Of a DNA stretch of 64,000 nucleotides, positions 1 through 11,068 are shown piece after piece. Below the pieces are notes generated by a model. It was not told the origin of the DNA. It made no database searches and was given only the letters and a program-made list of their open reading frames with translations. This DNA comes from Erythrocercus mccallii. Taxonomy: Eukaryota; Chordata; Aves; Passeriformes; Dicruridae. Position 1 is the stretch's first letter. Each line of letters starts with the position of its first letter. Position numbers and translations under genes: made by a program. Location of the stretch: contig VZRG01000007.1 in NCBI GenBank assembly GCA_013397435.1, positions 1,563,281 through 1,627,280 on the forward strand. Direction: 5' to 3'.

Positions 1-3000
1 TATTTGCATAGGAAAACATACTTAGGATGATGCAAATGCATTTAGGATATGGGTGAAGAGAAATTCTTGACAAAACACACAATGATACACCACCCAGATC
101 CATTTTGTCTGAGAAATTGATAAACTAATCTGTTTTGGTCATTCACTAGAAAAGATAACCTTTCCCCAGAACAACCTGGGTTTGTGAAGAAGCAATGCCT
201 GTGATTATTTCTGTGAAAATATTAATCATGAATGTTATAAAACATGATACAATAAAAGCAGTGGCAAAATTAGTGACTTCCTCTAACTTTATTTTAAGAA
301 ATAAAAATAATGAATAATAGGTAGATCTCATCCACATAGAGAATTGGTTTGGAACATTCTGCTAGAATTGTGAAGTTAAAACTTGTATGCATAACTTTTT
401 CTAGAAAAGGCATAGCAAAAAAACCTAGAGTTCACTACGTTGCAATTACAATTTCCATAGAGGATTTCTAATATTCATAAAGCTCTTATCAGGTACTACT
501 ACAATTTCTAACAAACACCAAAGCAACATGTACCCTTTTTCACTTTAGTGATACTAGATTAAATCTAATTCCTGACAACAGCAATGAAAACTTGGAAATT
601 TAACAGAAATAGTTCATCAGCTAGAAGAATGATGAAGACTGAGTAAAATTAGAAGTCTCAATATCAAAAAACCCTCAAAGAAATCAGTCAGAGACAAGCA
701 AAGGGGCAGACCAAAACAGAGATGAGAGAAGGGTGTATTAACAACTGGCTGGAAAAAAATGACCTCAAGATAATCATTTATCTGCCTATCATTTACCTAA
801 GAGGACTCATATGTATTTCATGAGAATCATTTAGCATATGAATTATTTTCTTCTTCTGTTGTATGGCAACATAATGAGGACTAAAGGAAAAAGAAATCCA
901 CAAAAGCCAATGGTTTCCACTTCTAGGACAAGAACATGTAGATCAGAGTGGAGCAAGGTTGTTATTCCTGCTATCCTTATGCTTTAAAGTCACTAGAAGT
1001 TGAAATCAGCTTTTCTAGAACATTGAGAAGAAGGCGTCAATCAATATTATTAAGGCTGGATGAGATACATGACAGTTTAGGGGCATGTTTTCTGGAAGAA
1101 GATTGAAAACAGAATGATCAAGCCTGAGCAAGTTGTAGAGAGACTTTCATTCATCACTGTAGTACTGCAGAAATCTCATTCCCCCCTCAGACTCTTTTCC
1201 AAAAACTCTTGTTAAGCAGGAATTATATCTGCAACTAGCACTCTAGATCAGTTAATGGGTAGTGATGGCAAAGTTCATAAGTTCATTAAGTTCTGATTTG
1301 GACAGCTACTGAGGAAAAATAGCATATTGCAATTTTAAACTTTGTTTTTATCTCAGTCTATGCATAAATCTTACTTCCTACTGGTATTATGATAGCTTTA
1401 TTGTAACTGAAGCAACCAAACATCAAATTAAGTTTTCTATTTCACCTGTTTAGCTCCTAAATTCATGAAGCTCTTGTCTCATTTCCACCAGAGACAAACA
1501 GGCATGAAATATAATTCATGTACTGCAGTAACTCTGCTATATGTTTTTCATATGCTGCCTGCAGGCACAGTGAATAGGAATAAAAACTGGAACAAAACAC
1601 CAACAGATCTTGCTCTGTTCTCTGTATCTATGCTTTTAGCTCTCACTTTCTGATTATTTGTTACAGTTTCTATAGCCCTGGGAAATGACAGACACAGATA
1701 TATTCAGAGATATTGTGAATGCAGCAGCCCTTCTCTCTTCAGGGTTTCATTCCCAGGGTAAGAGGAAGAATGCCAGAACCAGCACGCTGTTCCCTCCCCT
1801 CTTCCTAGGCAAAGATCAGTGGCCCATGGAAAATTTCATACCACAAAAATCATAAGTGGGTATTATTATGAAGTCTCATGAAAAGAGTGGATGAAGATGT
1901 ACAGTTTTATTAACTAACATTTTGCATTCTATGAGTATATTGTGTTACTGTTCTCTGTACAATTTTGTTTCTTATAGCAAAGAAGGGAAGCTTCTGTCTA
2001 TGAGAGCAAATTGATACTATATATTGCACTGCCTCTTTTCCCCTTTTTAACCAGAGGGCACAAAAGGACTTTCTTCCATATCCGAGCTCCTGTTTGCAAA
2101 TAAGGGAAATGTCCTATCACCTTGCATATCAACTGGAAAGTATATGGGCTTCAAGAACCCTGAAAAGAGGCAGCTTTCTGCGTGTCCTCAGTACTAAACA
2201 TTATTATCCTCTCAAAATGGATGTTTCCAAGGGAACAAGCAGAAAAGAGGATATGAGAAATGTAATTGTAAAAGAGAAAAACAACCTCCAAAAATCTGCA
2301 CTTTATTTATTTTTCAAATTTACATATATTTATATTATTAGGTTGCAATTATGATCCATGGACTTACTATTTCACCCATTTATTAACTGCCACAGTTACT
2401 TGAATTGCCAAGATTAAGCCTCTATGATGATAATAACTGCATATTCACAAAGGAATTACTATTCTAAAAAACCATATCTAAACAGACAATAAGAAGCATC
2501 AATGTCATGCTGTTAAACCCAAACCACCACCAACAAAACCTGCTACAGTCAGAGCAACTCTGTACCAAAGTCAGGAGCATAAAGGCTGTGAGACAACTGC
2601 AGCCACTGCAGGATCCCTGCCTGAAAATAGCTTCCTCAGAAATTTATGGTGTACCCATAATTTTATTGTTTCTTGTGATAACATAGTATATTTTCAGCAG
2701 AGGTGTCTGGTTTTGCACTTCCTTAAGATAGCCACCAAGCTATCTTGACTAATTTTGTTTTTTTGGATAATTTTTAGTGAGGTTTTGAAACAGACCCCTA
2801 GGTTTGAACATAATTTGTAATATATTAGGCTGCAAGTTTAAAACAAACTTTAAAAACCCCAAAGCCAAAAGAGTAAAGACAGAAAATTGCACTTCTAGAT
2901 AGCCTTTTCTGATTACTAGACAAGGACTGTTGATTCATCTTTGAGCAGAAAATTGAACCAGATGACCTTCTGCAATACCTTCAAACTTGAATTATCCTAT

Positions 3001-6000
3001 AGCCCTAAGAGATTCCTGGGTATGTTTTCAGAAGTCACTTAGGACTTAATTTACATGGAACTTCTTATTACTATCTTGCCCCAAACTAAATAGAAAGGCA
3101 GTGACATTATTACCTGTAAAATCCCTCCCAATCCCTTTTGTCAGCAATGATTTTAAAATGTTTGCTAGGATGTACATGTTATTTTGGTTGGATGAAAACT
3201 CATTATTAAGAAAAAAAGACATGGACATGAAACAATAAAGACCTAAAGTCTAAAACTCATAACACAAGAATAAGAATTCATAGTTATTTTCATCTATGCC
3301 TCTGAAATCACATGACAATGAGAATTCTTTGAGTTCTGTGCCTGCAGCCAAATAAAAACCCCACAAAAAAACAGGCTTATTAATATGAAGGCTTTCTTCA
3401 AACACAAAATTTTGATGTAGTTTCTGTTTTCTGTACAAAAAATATTATTTAAGCTATTATTAGTAGCAGAATCAGTGCAATTGTATATATCTCTACCTTG
3501 GTAGGAAATGTCAAAACAAAAAGCAGCAAAATCTGTAGCCCACTTATAGCTAATAATTACCTGTCATTAATAGATCAATAAACAGCTTGAGTCCTGACTT
3601 GTTTAAAAATTTTAAGCGAACAATTTCTCCCTGGGAAGGAAACGTGGTAAAGCGACAGGATTCCCAAGAGACCAAAAGTTAAAAAGTTGAATTACTTAAC
3701 TATCTTCTCTGTTTTCTCAGTTCTCTTTGATGTACTTTAAAACAAAAGGATCTTTCTATGCTAAGTGATTATTTAAACATCTGAAATATGTATGTGTAAA
3801 AGTCCCAGCCTAGAAAAGCACCTAAGGTCAAGGCCACAAATGCTACCCTGATCCCATGATGCTAATAGATGTTTTACTATTGCCTGCAATACCACCAGGT
3901 TCTCACTTCCTGAGGAATACAAATTTTTTTCTTTTTTTTCTTATTTCTTTGTGTGGGAACCATACTGCTATGATTTATACACAAAGATCAGTGGTGGAAG
4001 ATGCCACATGAGTGCTTCGAGCTGTGCTGTGAGATGAATAGGGTGTCATAATATATTCAGCAAATATGGCAATCCTCCAAAACAGAGAAAGGTATGAAAA
4101 ATTAGTTCCTTAGTTTAGAAACCATACAATGAAGCCAAGAACACGTAGAAAGAAAATGTATTGGCCTCTTTCCCACTAACACACAAATCACTGTGGTTCT
4201 ATGTGTACAAACCATTACAAGTGTTATGCAAACACTGCAGTGTGATTTTTTTTTTTTTTTTTGTTACTGTCTAGGTAAAAATAATCTTTGTTGCTTCTTT
4301 CTCTCTCTTAAAAGGAAAAAAAAAATCCCAAACCCGCATTATAGAACATCTGTTGAAACTCACTTTCATGGCTTAGAAGGAATTTCTAAGAGAAATTATT
4401 TTTCCATATAAAAGGTGAAAACATGAAAAAGGAGATACCTGCAAAGTATGCTCAAAATTTTCTAAGAATGTTGAAATGTAAATACTTTGAACTGCTTGTT
4501 TCTTAAAAAAACCCCAAAACTAGCGAGTTACAATTTTGTGTGCTGTTTAATTGTCCTTTAAATCTAGAAGCTAGGGTAAACACCTACAATTAGAGTATAT
4601 GCTTACCTTATTATAATATAAACATATATTAACAAGTACAAATTGGTCCTGAAACAATAGTCTTATGCATATCAAGAAGAAGAATCTAACACTGCACTCT
4701 GTGCAAACTAAGGGCTTTCTAAGCACAATATCTCCAGCTCTATTACCAAATAAATTTGCCTTCTAAATACCTGCCAAAGCTACATTCATATACAACTTTT
4801 CTGCAGCTTATGCAAGCAAGGAGCTTGTATCCATCAGCAGAATCTAATCAGAACACTTCTAGTTATGAACATGATTCAGGATCCTATAGATTAAGGCCCA
4901 AGAAGGAACAAATAATTTTCCACATTGCAGAGCCTCTATGCTATGCTAAATTAAGCAAAATAACAGCAACAGAGACAAACCATGCATTAGAAATAGTTAA
5001 AAAACAGCAGGGAGGGTGGGGAGGAGTAACAAACATTACAGTCTATTTAGTAATGGAATGCCTATGGAAATAGGAATAAGACACACATGCATTCCAAATG
5101 AATACTTATCTATTGCACCATAAGAAAATAAACAAAAAAAATTTGTTAGAGGAAGCAACCTACAGTATAACACTGTAAACATGAAGCCATAAAATTAATC
5201 TGAAATGCATTTAAATTGCTCTTATCACAATGAACTCAGCTCACAATCACAAGAATGTGTTATAACTTTCCACTTATAAATCAGTCTTCCCTAAGTATCA
5301 TTAAAATTTATTTAACATCTAAATCTATCATACACAATTAGAGCATATAATAAAGTACTTGCCACATAATAATAATAGAGCTTTTAAAATACATTTCCTT
5401 CTTTGTGTGCTAATTCTGGAACAACTACTACTTTTGTCTTTATGGGTTACAGGTAACGTGTTGCAGAGGCACATACAGAAAGGGTCTCTTCCAGTAAAAC
5501 TACACAGCAAAAGAAGAATCTTCTACTTGATCCACTTGTGGGTAACAGTATATAGCTTCTCACACAATTGCATTACTGACCATGCCATTCTCTACAACGT
5601 GTAAGGAGTCTGATTACCCACAAATACTGGGCATTTGAGGTGCTATTTCAAAAGTGTTAGTGGAAAAATTTTAACCTTCATTCAAATAGCGCCCTTGCCG
5701 ACTGTAGTGTATGAAAACTGACAACCAGAAAAACAGGATAAAGTTCAAAGCAATTTTTCAATGCCTCTATTGATTAAGCTTTAAAAGTTACTGTGTTTAC
5801 TAAATGCCACCTGCTTTAAGGAGCAACAGATCTGAGAGGGGAACACACAAACACTTAATGTAATACCAATCATTTTAGCAGTGAGCAAACCGACAAATTT
5901 TTCTAAGAAAATAATGTCTTCTGTATTTTCACCCTCTTTGTCAACTTTAAGAAAGGAGAACCAAGAAGTATGTTCAATGAATGGACTTCTTTAACAGCAA

Positions 6001-6068
6001 TACCTGTTAAATTGTTGAGATAAAGCCCTTTAACACTGTAGTTAATGGATATCCCATTCTCAGCCTAC
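1..6068 (-). other. CNTNAP2: CNTNAP2 intron downstream of the second fibrinogen-like exon (partial)
   Basis: This is intronic sequence 3' of the exon at 6069-6269, beginning with the donor GTAGGC and running out of the window. I see no further exon; the expected DGSPYTWW-type coding sequence is absent from all frames. A 17-base T run lies at 4246-4262. Two octamer words lie within the first 40 bases. The open frame at 4756-5073 (+) has no recognisable domain and is probably chance. Confidence 0.8.
4246..4262. repeat. 17-base T homopolymer
   Basis: An uninterrupted run of T. On the gene strand it is a poly(A), and no retroposed body is recognisable beside it. Confidence 0.9.
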
Positions 6069-6269
6069 CTGGTGTATTCAGCAGCCGGGACATCTTGCAA
6101 GAATACGAGATAAACTGCTCACAGTATTCAGCACTACTGGTAATGGCAGAAATCTGGTCCATTGTTGCACTGTAGTTGAGCTGCAGGACAGATAACTTCT
6201 CTGGGCTGTTGCCTCCCACAAAAGTCTGCATTTGCAGATCATGGTACACAGTTGTCCATACTTTATCCT
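6069..6269 (-). CDS. CNTNAP2: CNTNAP2 coding exon: fibrinogen-like domain, second part
   Basis: This 201-nt exon encodes 66 whole residues. It starts DKVWTTVYHDLQMQT, continues through MDQISAITSSAEYCEQF and ends CKMSRLLNTP, a clear match to the fibrinogen-like region of CNTNAP2. A split Glu codon (G|AG) joins it to the 31017-31136 exon. The acceptor is a strong pyrimidine tract ending CTCTCTTTCAG (AG at 6271-6270) and the donor is GTAGGC from 6068. Both ends are phase 1. About a fifth of the residues differ from the human sequence as I remember it, mainly between residues 16 and 34 of the exon. These include a new Asn-Tyr-Ser sequon at 6177-6169. The Cys pair near the end is kept. The frame is open across the exon, so there is no sign of decay. 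The next exon, which should encode the DGSPYTWW region, lies beyond position 1. Confidence 0.94.
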
Positions 6270-6785
6270 CTGAAAGAGAGGGCAAGAAAGACAAGACAAG
6301 AATGAGTAAGAGACTGACAGTGGAACTGAATTAAAATAAATTTAGACCTTTCACAAAGCATAAAAATGTTCTGCAAGATATTTGTTGAGGTGGTAGTGGG
6401 GAAGGAGGGCACTGCACATGAAAGGTTATCATGTGACAGCATAGTTCCTACTATGAACTGATGAAGGCAAGAAACTCTGATCACCTTTATGAAAAGATAC
6501 TAAATATACCATGTGAGAAGTCTTCCTTAAATAACTGGTGCCTACAGTTACATATGGAACTAGTAAGGATTAACTTTGATCAGAAAGACAGAAGCCTTAT
6601 GCCCTAAAGATTCAAAGTCTTTATGTGATGAATATTCATTGTGCATGGTAAATTGCTGTGGGCTGGAGAGCAGCACTGCTTTAGTAAAATAGTAGTTAAG
6701 TAACACGGATACACAAGATTCTCATATGTTGCATCATTTAGCAATTAATACTGAAAAATGTTCCCACATTTTTTACCCAGGATGT

Positions 6786-8275
6786 TGTCTTGGTTTTGTT
6801 ATAAATGAAATCGCCAATTCAGTTATTAATAACCATAATAAAATTTATTGATTAAAAAATGGATAAAATTTGAAAAGCCACAAGCCAAAAGCCCAAAGTG
6901 CTGGCCTAGGACCCCGGCACTGGTGGAACAGAGTGACACGGTCTCTCTGTGCAATCCCTCTCTGTTCCACAAATTATCTTTCCATGGTCCAGGTTTTATA
7001 TGGTTTTCTGTAGCCCCTGGCTAGGGCTTACAATGGAAGAATACAGTTCTTTTGATAGGAAAAAGGTTTTCTTGATTGAACAATTTAGTTTCAGGTACGG
7101 CCGGGTGGGTTTTCCTGATCTGGCTGAAATGGCTGTACCAGTCTTTTGATTATTTCAGGTTCTATTGAAAAAACCTTCACTTCAGTCTGAAGAGGGGTTG
7201 ATGTTTCTTGATGGCCGGTGATGTTCCCTGATGGCTGGTGATGTTCGGAGTTATTTTTAGTATTGGGAAATAAGGGTGCAGTCCAGCTGAAAGGAGTTGT
7301 TTTGGGAAGGGATGTCTCAGCTCATGATAAGATCATGATAGTTTCTTCACACCTCCTGCTGTATGAATGATGAGATCGCAGCTGTGCTGGGGAACAATAG
7401 CCCCTCTCTTATATCTGGAATGCGAATGTAGGTCTCCACCCTGGAGTGCAGTTTCTTACACCGTGATTTTTGCCTGGGAAAATCTTGCTTATAAAGAAAC
7501 TGTTTCTGAATTACAGCAATATATATTTACAAAGTATTCCGGCACGAATTATCCCTTATGTTCATCTATAACAGTTTGAAAGACAGGTATCTGCTAAGAG
7601 GCAGGGCCTCCTTAGGAAATTGTTGACTTCAAATCCCCTCCTTCCAAACTATTATAGTTTAGGAAATTAAAAGGGCTTTCAGGCAGAGTTATGGGGATAG
7701 GGACAACAGTTCTTTACTAGTATTTATAGCAATGCAAAGAAACAACAACAATTACAGCAATACTACTAAACAGAACTAGGCAAAAACCTCGAGGGGTTTT
7801 GTTTTCACAAAGCTTTGCTCAAGAGAACCAGGCTGGAACAGTGGAAAAAGATCCCGGGCTGGTGGGTGAGACCAATGCTCTGTCGGTGTGGCTGGAGCAG
7901 CAGGGATGTCCCAGCAGGGCAGGAGACCCAGCAGAAAAACCTCAGAGTGGTGCCGAAGGAATAGTGGCAGCAGGGCAGGGTCCAGCCCAACAGGGCAGGA
8001 GAAGATGAACTCAAAGGGGTCCGGGGCTAAGGAGCTGATGATGGTAGACTTTTCTTGGGACCAGAGCCAGTGGAGACAAAAGAAATCCTCCTGCAGCAGC
8101 AGCCAGTCTTGCCCCCTCCGATGCCAGGAGCAAGAGGGTGCAACACCCCCCACCCTGTCCTTTCCCTGCCTTGGTCAAGCACCCATAAGCACCCAGCAAT
8201 TAGTTCCCTAGCAACCCACTGGGAAAAAAATTCCACAAGCAAGGAAAAAGAAGGAATCAAATCCAACCCCCAACA
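6786..8275 (-). mobile_element. Solo LTR of an endogenous retrovirus, interrupted by a younger LTR
   Basis: The element begins TGTCTTGG at 6786 and ends CCCCCAACA at 8275. It is flanked by the 5-bp duplication GATGT at 6781-6785 and 8276-8280. A 777-bp LTR sits 11 bp inside it. Without that insert and its 4-bp duplication, this LTR is about 709 bp. The sequence after 7577 resembles LTRs I know from passerine genomes, including the stretch TTCTTTACTAG near 7711-7720. No internal retroviral genes are present, so it is a solo LTR, normally produced by recombination between the two LTRs of a provirus. The strand is inferred by analogy with the related element at 62876-63511, which starts with the same ten bases. 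I did not find a canonical AATAAA here. Confidence 0.85.
6797..7573 (-). mobile_element. Solo LTR nested inside an older LTR
   Basis: This is a 777-bp element starting TGTTATA and ending TATAACA, a 7-bp perfect terminal inverted repeat of the TG...CA type. It is flanked by the direct repeat GTTT at 6793-6796 and 7574-7577. On the minus strand an AATAAA (6849-6844) lies about 50 bases before the element's end. A TATA-like ATATAAGAG lies near 7405-7415. Both favour minus-strand transcription. No gag, pol or env sequence is present. Its insertion into another LTR makes it the younger of the two. The family name is not known to me from sequence alone. Confidence 0.85.
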
Positions 8276-11048
8276 GATGTGTACTAGGGTAAAACAAAAT
8301 TACTGCTTATTGAAACCTAAATATTTTAAAACAGCAGCACCATATAACTTTACTGATTCTCATTATGGTATAGATAGCACCATAGGGACTAATCGAAGTA
8401 GAAAGAAAATAGAAAATCTTCTGTTTAGTTAAGAAAAAGGCACAAAGGAGGAAAGACAACTTCAACATTTCTGATCAGAAATACAGGAATGTTAGCCAAA
8501 TCTCAACACCTCCAACAAACTTTTTTTTGCAGGGTCATGCAAAAAGTGTGTTATATCCACCCAGAACGCTGTCTGTATGCGTTATATTTCTTTAAACTAC
8601 TGAAGAGCAAGTCGCTAGAAATGTTACTGTGGACCATTTGTCAGTAGTTTACCAGAGAAGATTTAAGATGAGGTATTATAATAATGAAACAACACATTTC
8701 ACATTCCTTTTATAGCAAGATTTGTTAAAGTTGGAAGTTAGTTTAGAAAGGAAACAAAGACAAGGCACAGAAACTTTGCTGTTATAGAACAACCATTTAT
8801 TTTTCTTATGAGGACATTCCACTGAACAAAAATGAAAAAAAATACTACCTGAGTAATATAGGGCTTCAGAATGAAAACTATGAAGATTCAGTCAATATTA
8901 TTGATACTATCTTCCTGTAAGGATGCTATTCTATCACTTAGGTGTGAAGAACTTTAAAATTTAGGTTGACTAGGTAGCACTCTACAGATCCACTCTCAGC
9001 TGATATGTACTACTCATACTGTGCATCTCACACAGACTAGGGCTGAAATAGGTCAATTATCCTCTGTAAATAAACCGCAGAAAATTCTCTTTTCTCTATG
9101 CATTAACCTGAAACACATACCACAAAACTTCCTCGAAGTGCATCAGATTTTGTCAGTAACATTTATCATGTAAGGTTCTTTCACATTTTAAGTTGTTTTT
9201 CTTTTTTTATTTTAATTTTTCTGCCTTATATATTTCTACTGCTGAGGGCAAAGTCAAAGAAATCTGTCTCGGAATAAAAAATGCCGGACCTTAAAAAACA
9301 TCACTAAGTCTACTGTGGTGCCTTAAACTGGCTTGTACGAAAGCCCAGTTTCCCAAATGAATCAGGCCTTTCCCAGTCCTTCAGAGATGCAAAACCAAAA
9401 CACACCATGCTGCTAACTTTGCTGTATTTGTCACAAAAACAGACTCTCCAGGGAGATCACCTGGCATTTTCTGAGTATATTAATTCACCTGACAGATGTG
9501 CCTTACAGCAATAAACCCCATAAAATGTAGTGCATTGCAGTATGTTCTCAATTCCTCTATGTAAATCTCTTGCCTGTTAATGCAAATCTCAGTCATTCTT
9601 AAACTTGTGGCCTGCACTTCAATATTTTAACTACATGGAAACACTTTGCCAAACTGACACATACTCAAAAATGCTTCATTACTTCCTCACCAAGTTCACA
9701 GGAATGTGCTCACATACACTGATGAGTTTTGGTGTGACCCAGAGTAAAGATGGCTCTCCACATTATGATTATTCTTATCTCTGGATTCTGTACTCTGCCT
9801 TACTTTCCAGTCTTAATTTTTACTGCATAGTGTCAGGCTATTTTGGATTATATAGAATTATGTGGACCTGGATGTTTGCAGTTGATACAATGTTAAGTCT
9901 TTCTAATCAAATGTTCAGCGATAAGGGAAGCAAAGCAGACAAATCCTGCACAGATTGTACACATCACTAGCCAAATGAGATTAAATTCAGCAAGTGATGC
10001 AAGATGGTTATTATTTTAATATTCATATCCTTAGTCCAAAGATCTTTGTAAAACAGCAATATTCTTGCATTGAGGAAAAAAATTTAAAAATCAGGAGAAT
10101 GGATGGAAGTTTACTGCAGATTCATTTTCAAGAAAGGATTGAGATAATTTATACATTCACTGACAGAAACCTCTCATTTTTGGCAGAAAACACTGTACAT
10201 GTAAGAACACAAAAGTGTCAGCAAGGAATCCACTAGGACAGTTAGAACCTCATATTAGATTTTTGATCCAGCAGACTCCTAGACTAGCCACTAAGAAGGG
10301 ATGGGAATGTGACTAGCAAGAGGAATTGTTAAGCAATATGTTTCAGAAGGAATTTTTCTTATAGTTAGCAAATTCTACCCAATATACAGTCACTTTCCCT
10401 CCAAATAAGGAAATTTAATCTTTACTGTGGCACACAGCACTGTACTAAAGATGATAGGACCATACTCCTGTCAGTCAAATGCATTGTCTGAACAACTTCA
10501 GGATCTTTCTGTCAAAATACTAATAGTTAAATGCTTGTTGCACACTGTAATAGATCTTTTTATCATATACATATATATGTGCATAAAGTCAATAATCTTT
10601 TACAGAAAAGCAACTCAGTATCTTTCTGCTGTCTAAAAGATGATGGGAGATTGATTAGAATACACCTGGTCAGATCTGAAAATAAACCTAGGTCTTATTT
10701 CATTTGCAACTAATTTTTTGATAGTCTGACTCAAATGAGTCATGAACACATTCAAGCAAGCTGTCTTGTCCAAACTCTGGAAGCTCAAGCATCTGCACCT
10801 GCAGGTCAGACACAGAGTGTGGCGGGAAAGTTGTGACTGGTGTACAGGAAGGAAGATCCTTCTCTGGGTAAGGGATTTCACACTCATCACATATTTTTCC
10901 TGATTTAACTGTAAAGCACTGCCATGACACAAGGACCAAAACCGTATGGAATGGTAGGGCTTTTCCTGGGCTGGGACAACACATTAATAGGGTAATGTGG
11001 TCACAGACAAGAATCCATCTCCCCTCCCCACCAAATGCGGACTCCTGA

Positions 11049-11068
11049 ATACATATAGCTATATGTAT
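11049..11068. repeat. 20-bp perfect palindrome
   Basis: ATACATATAGCTATATGTAT reads the same on both strands. It lies in intronic sequence with no neighbouring repeat I recognise. Confidence 0.9.

Noticed and set aside
4756..5073. 105-residue plus-strand frame
   Set aside because: No domain, no start context and no neighbouring exon-like signals; consistent with chance.
7776..8432. Several overlapping frames on both strands near 8 kb
   Set aside because: They arise from the GC-rich part of a solo LTR, which does not encode protein.
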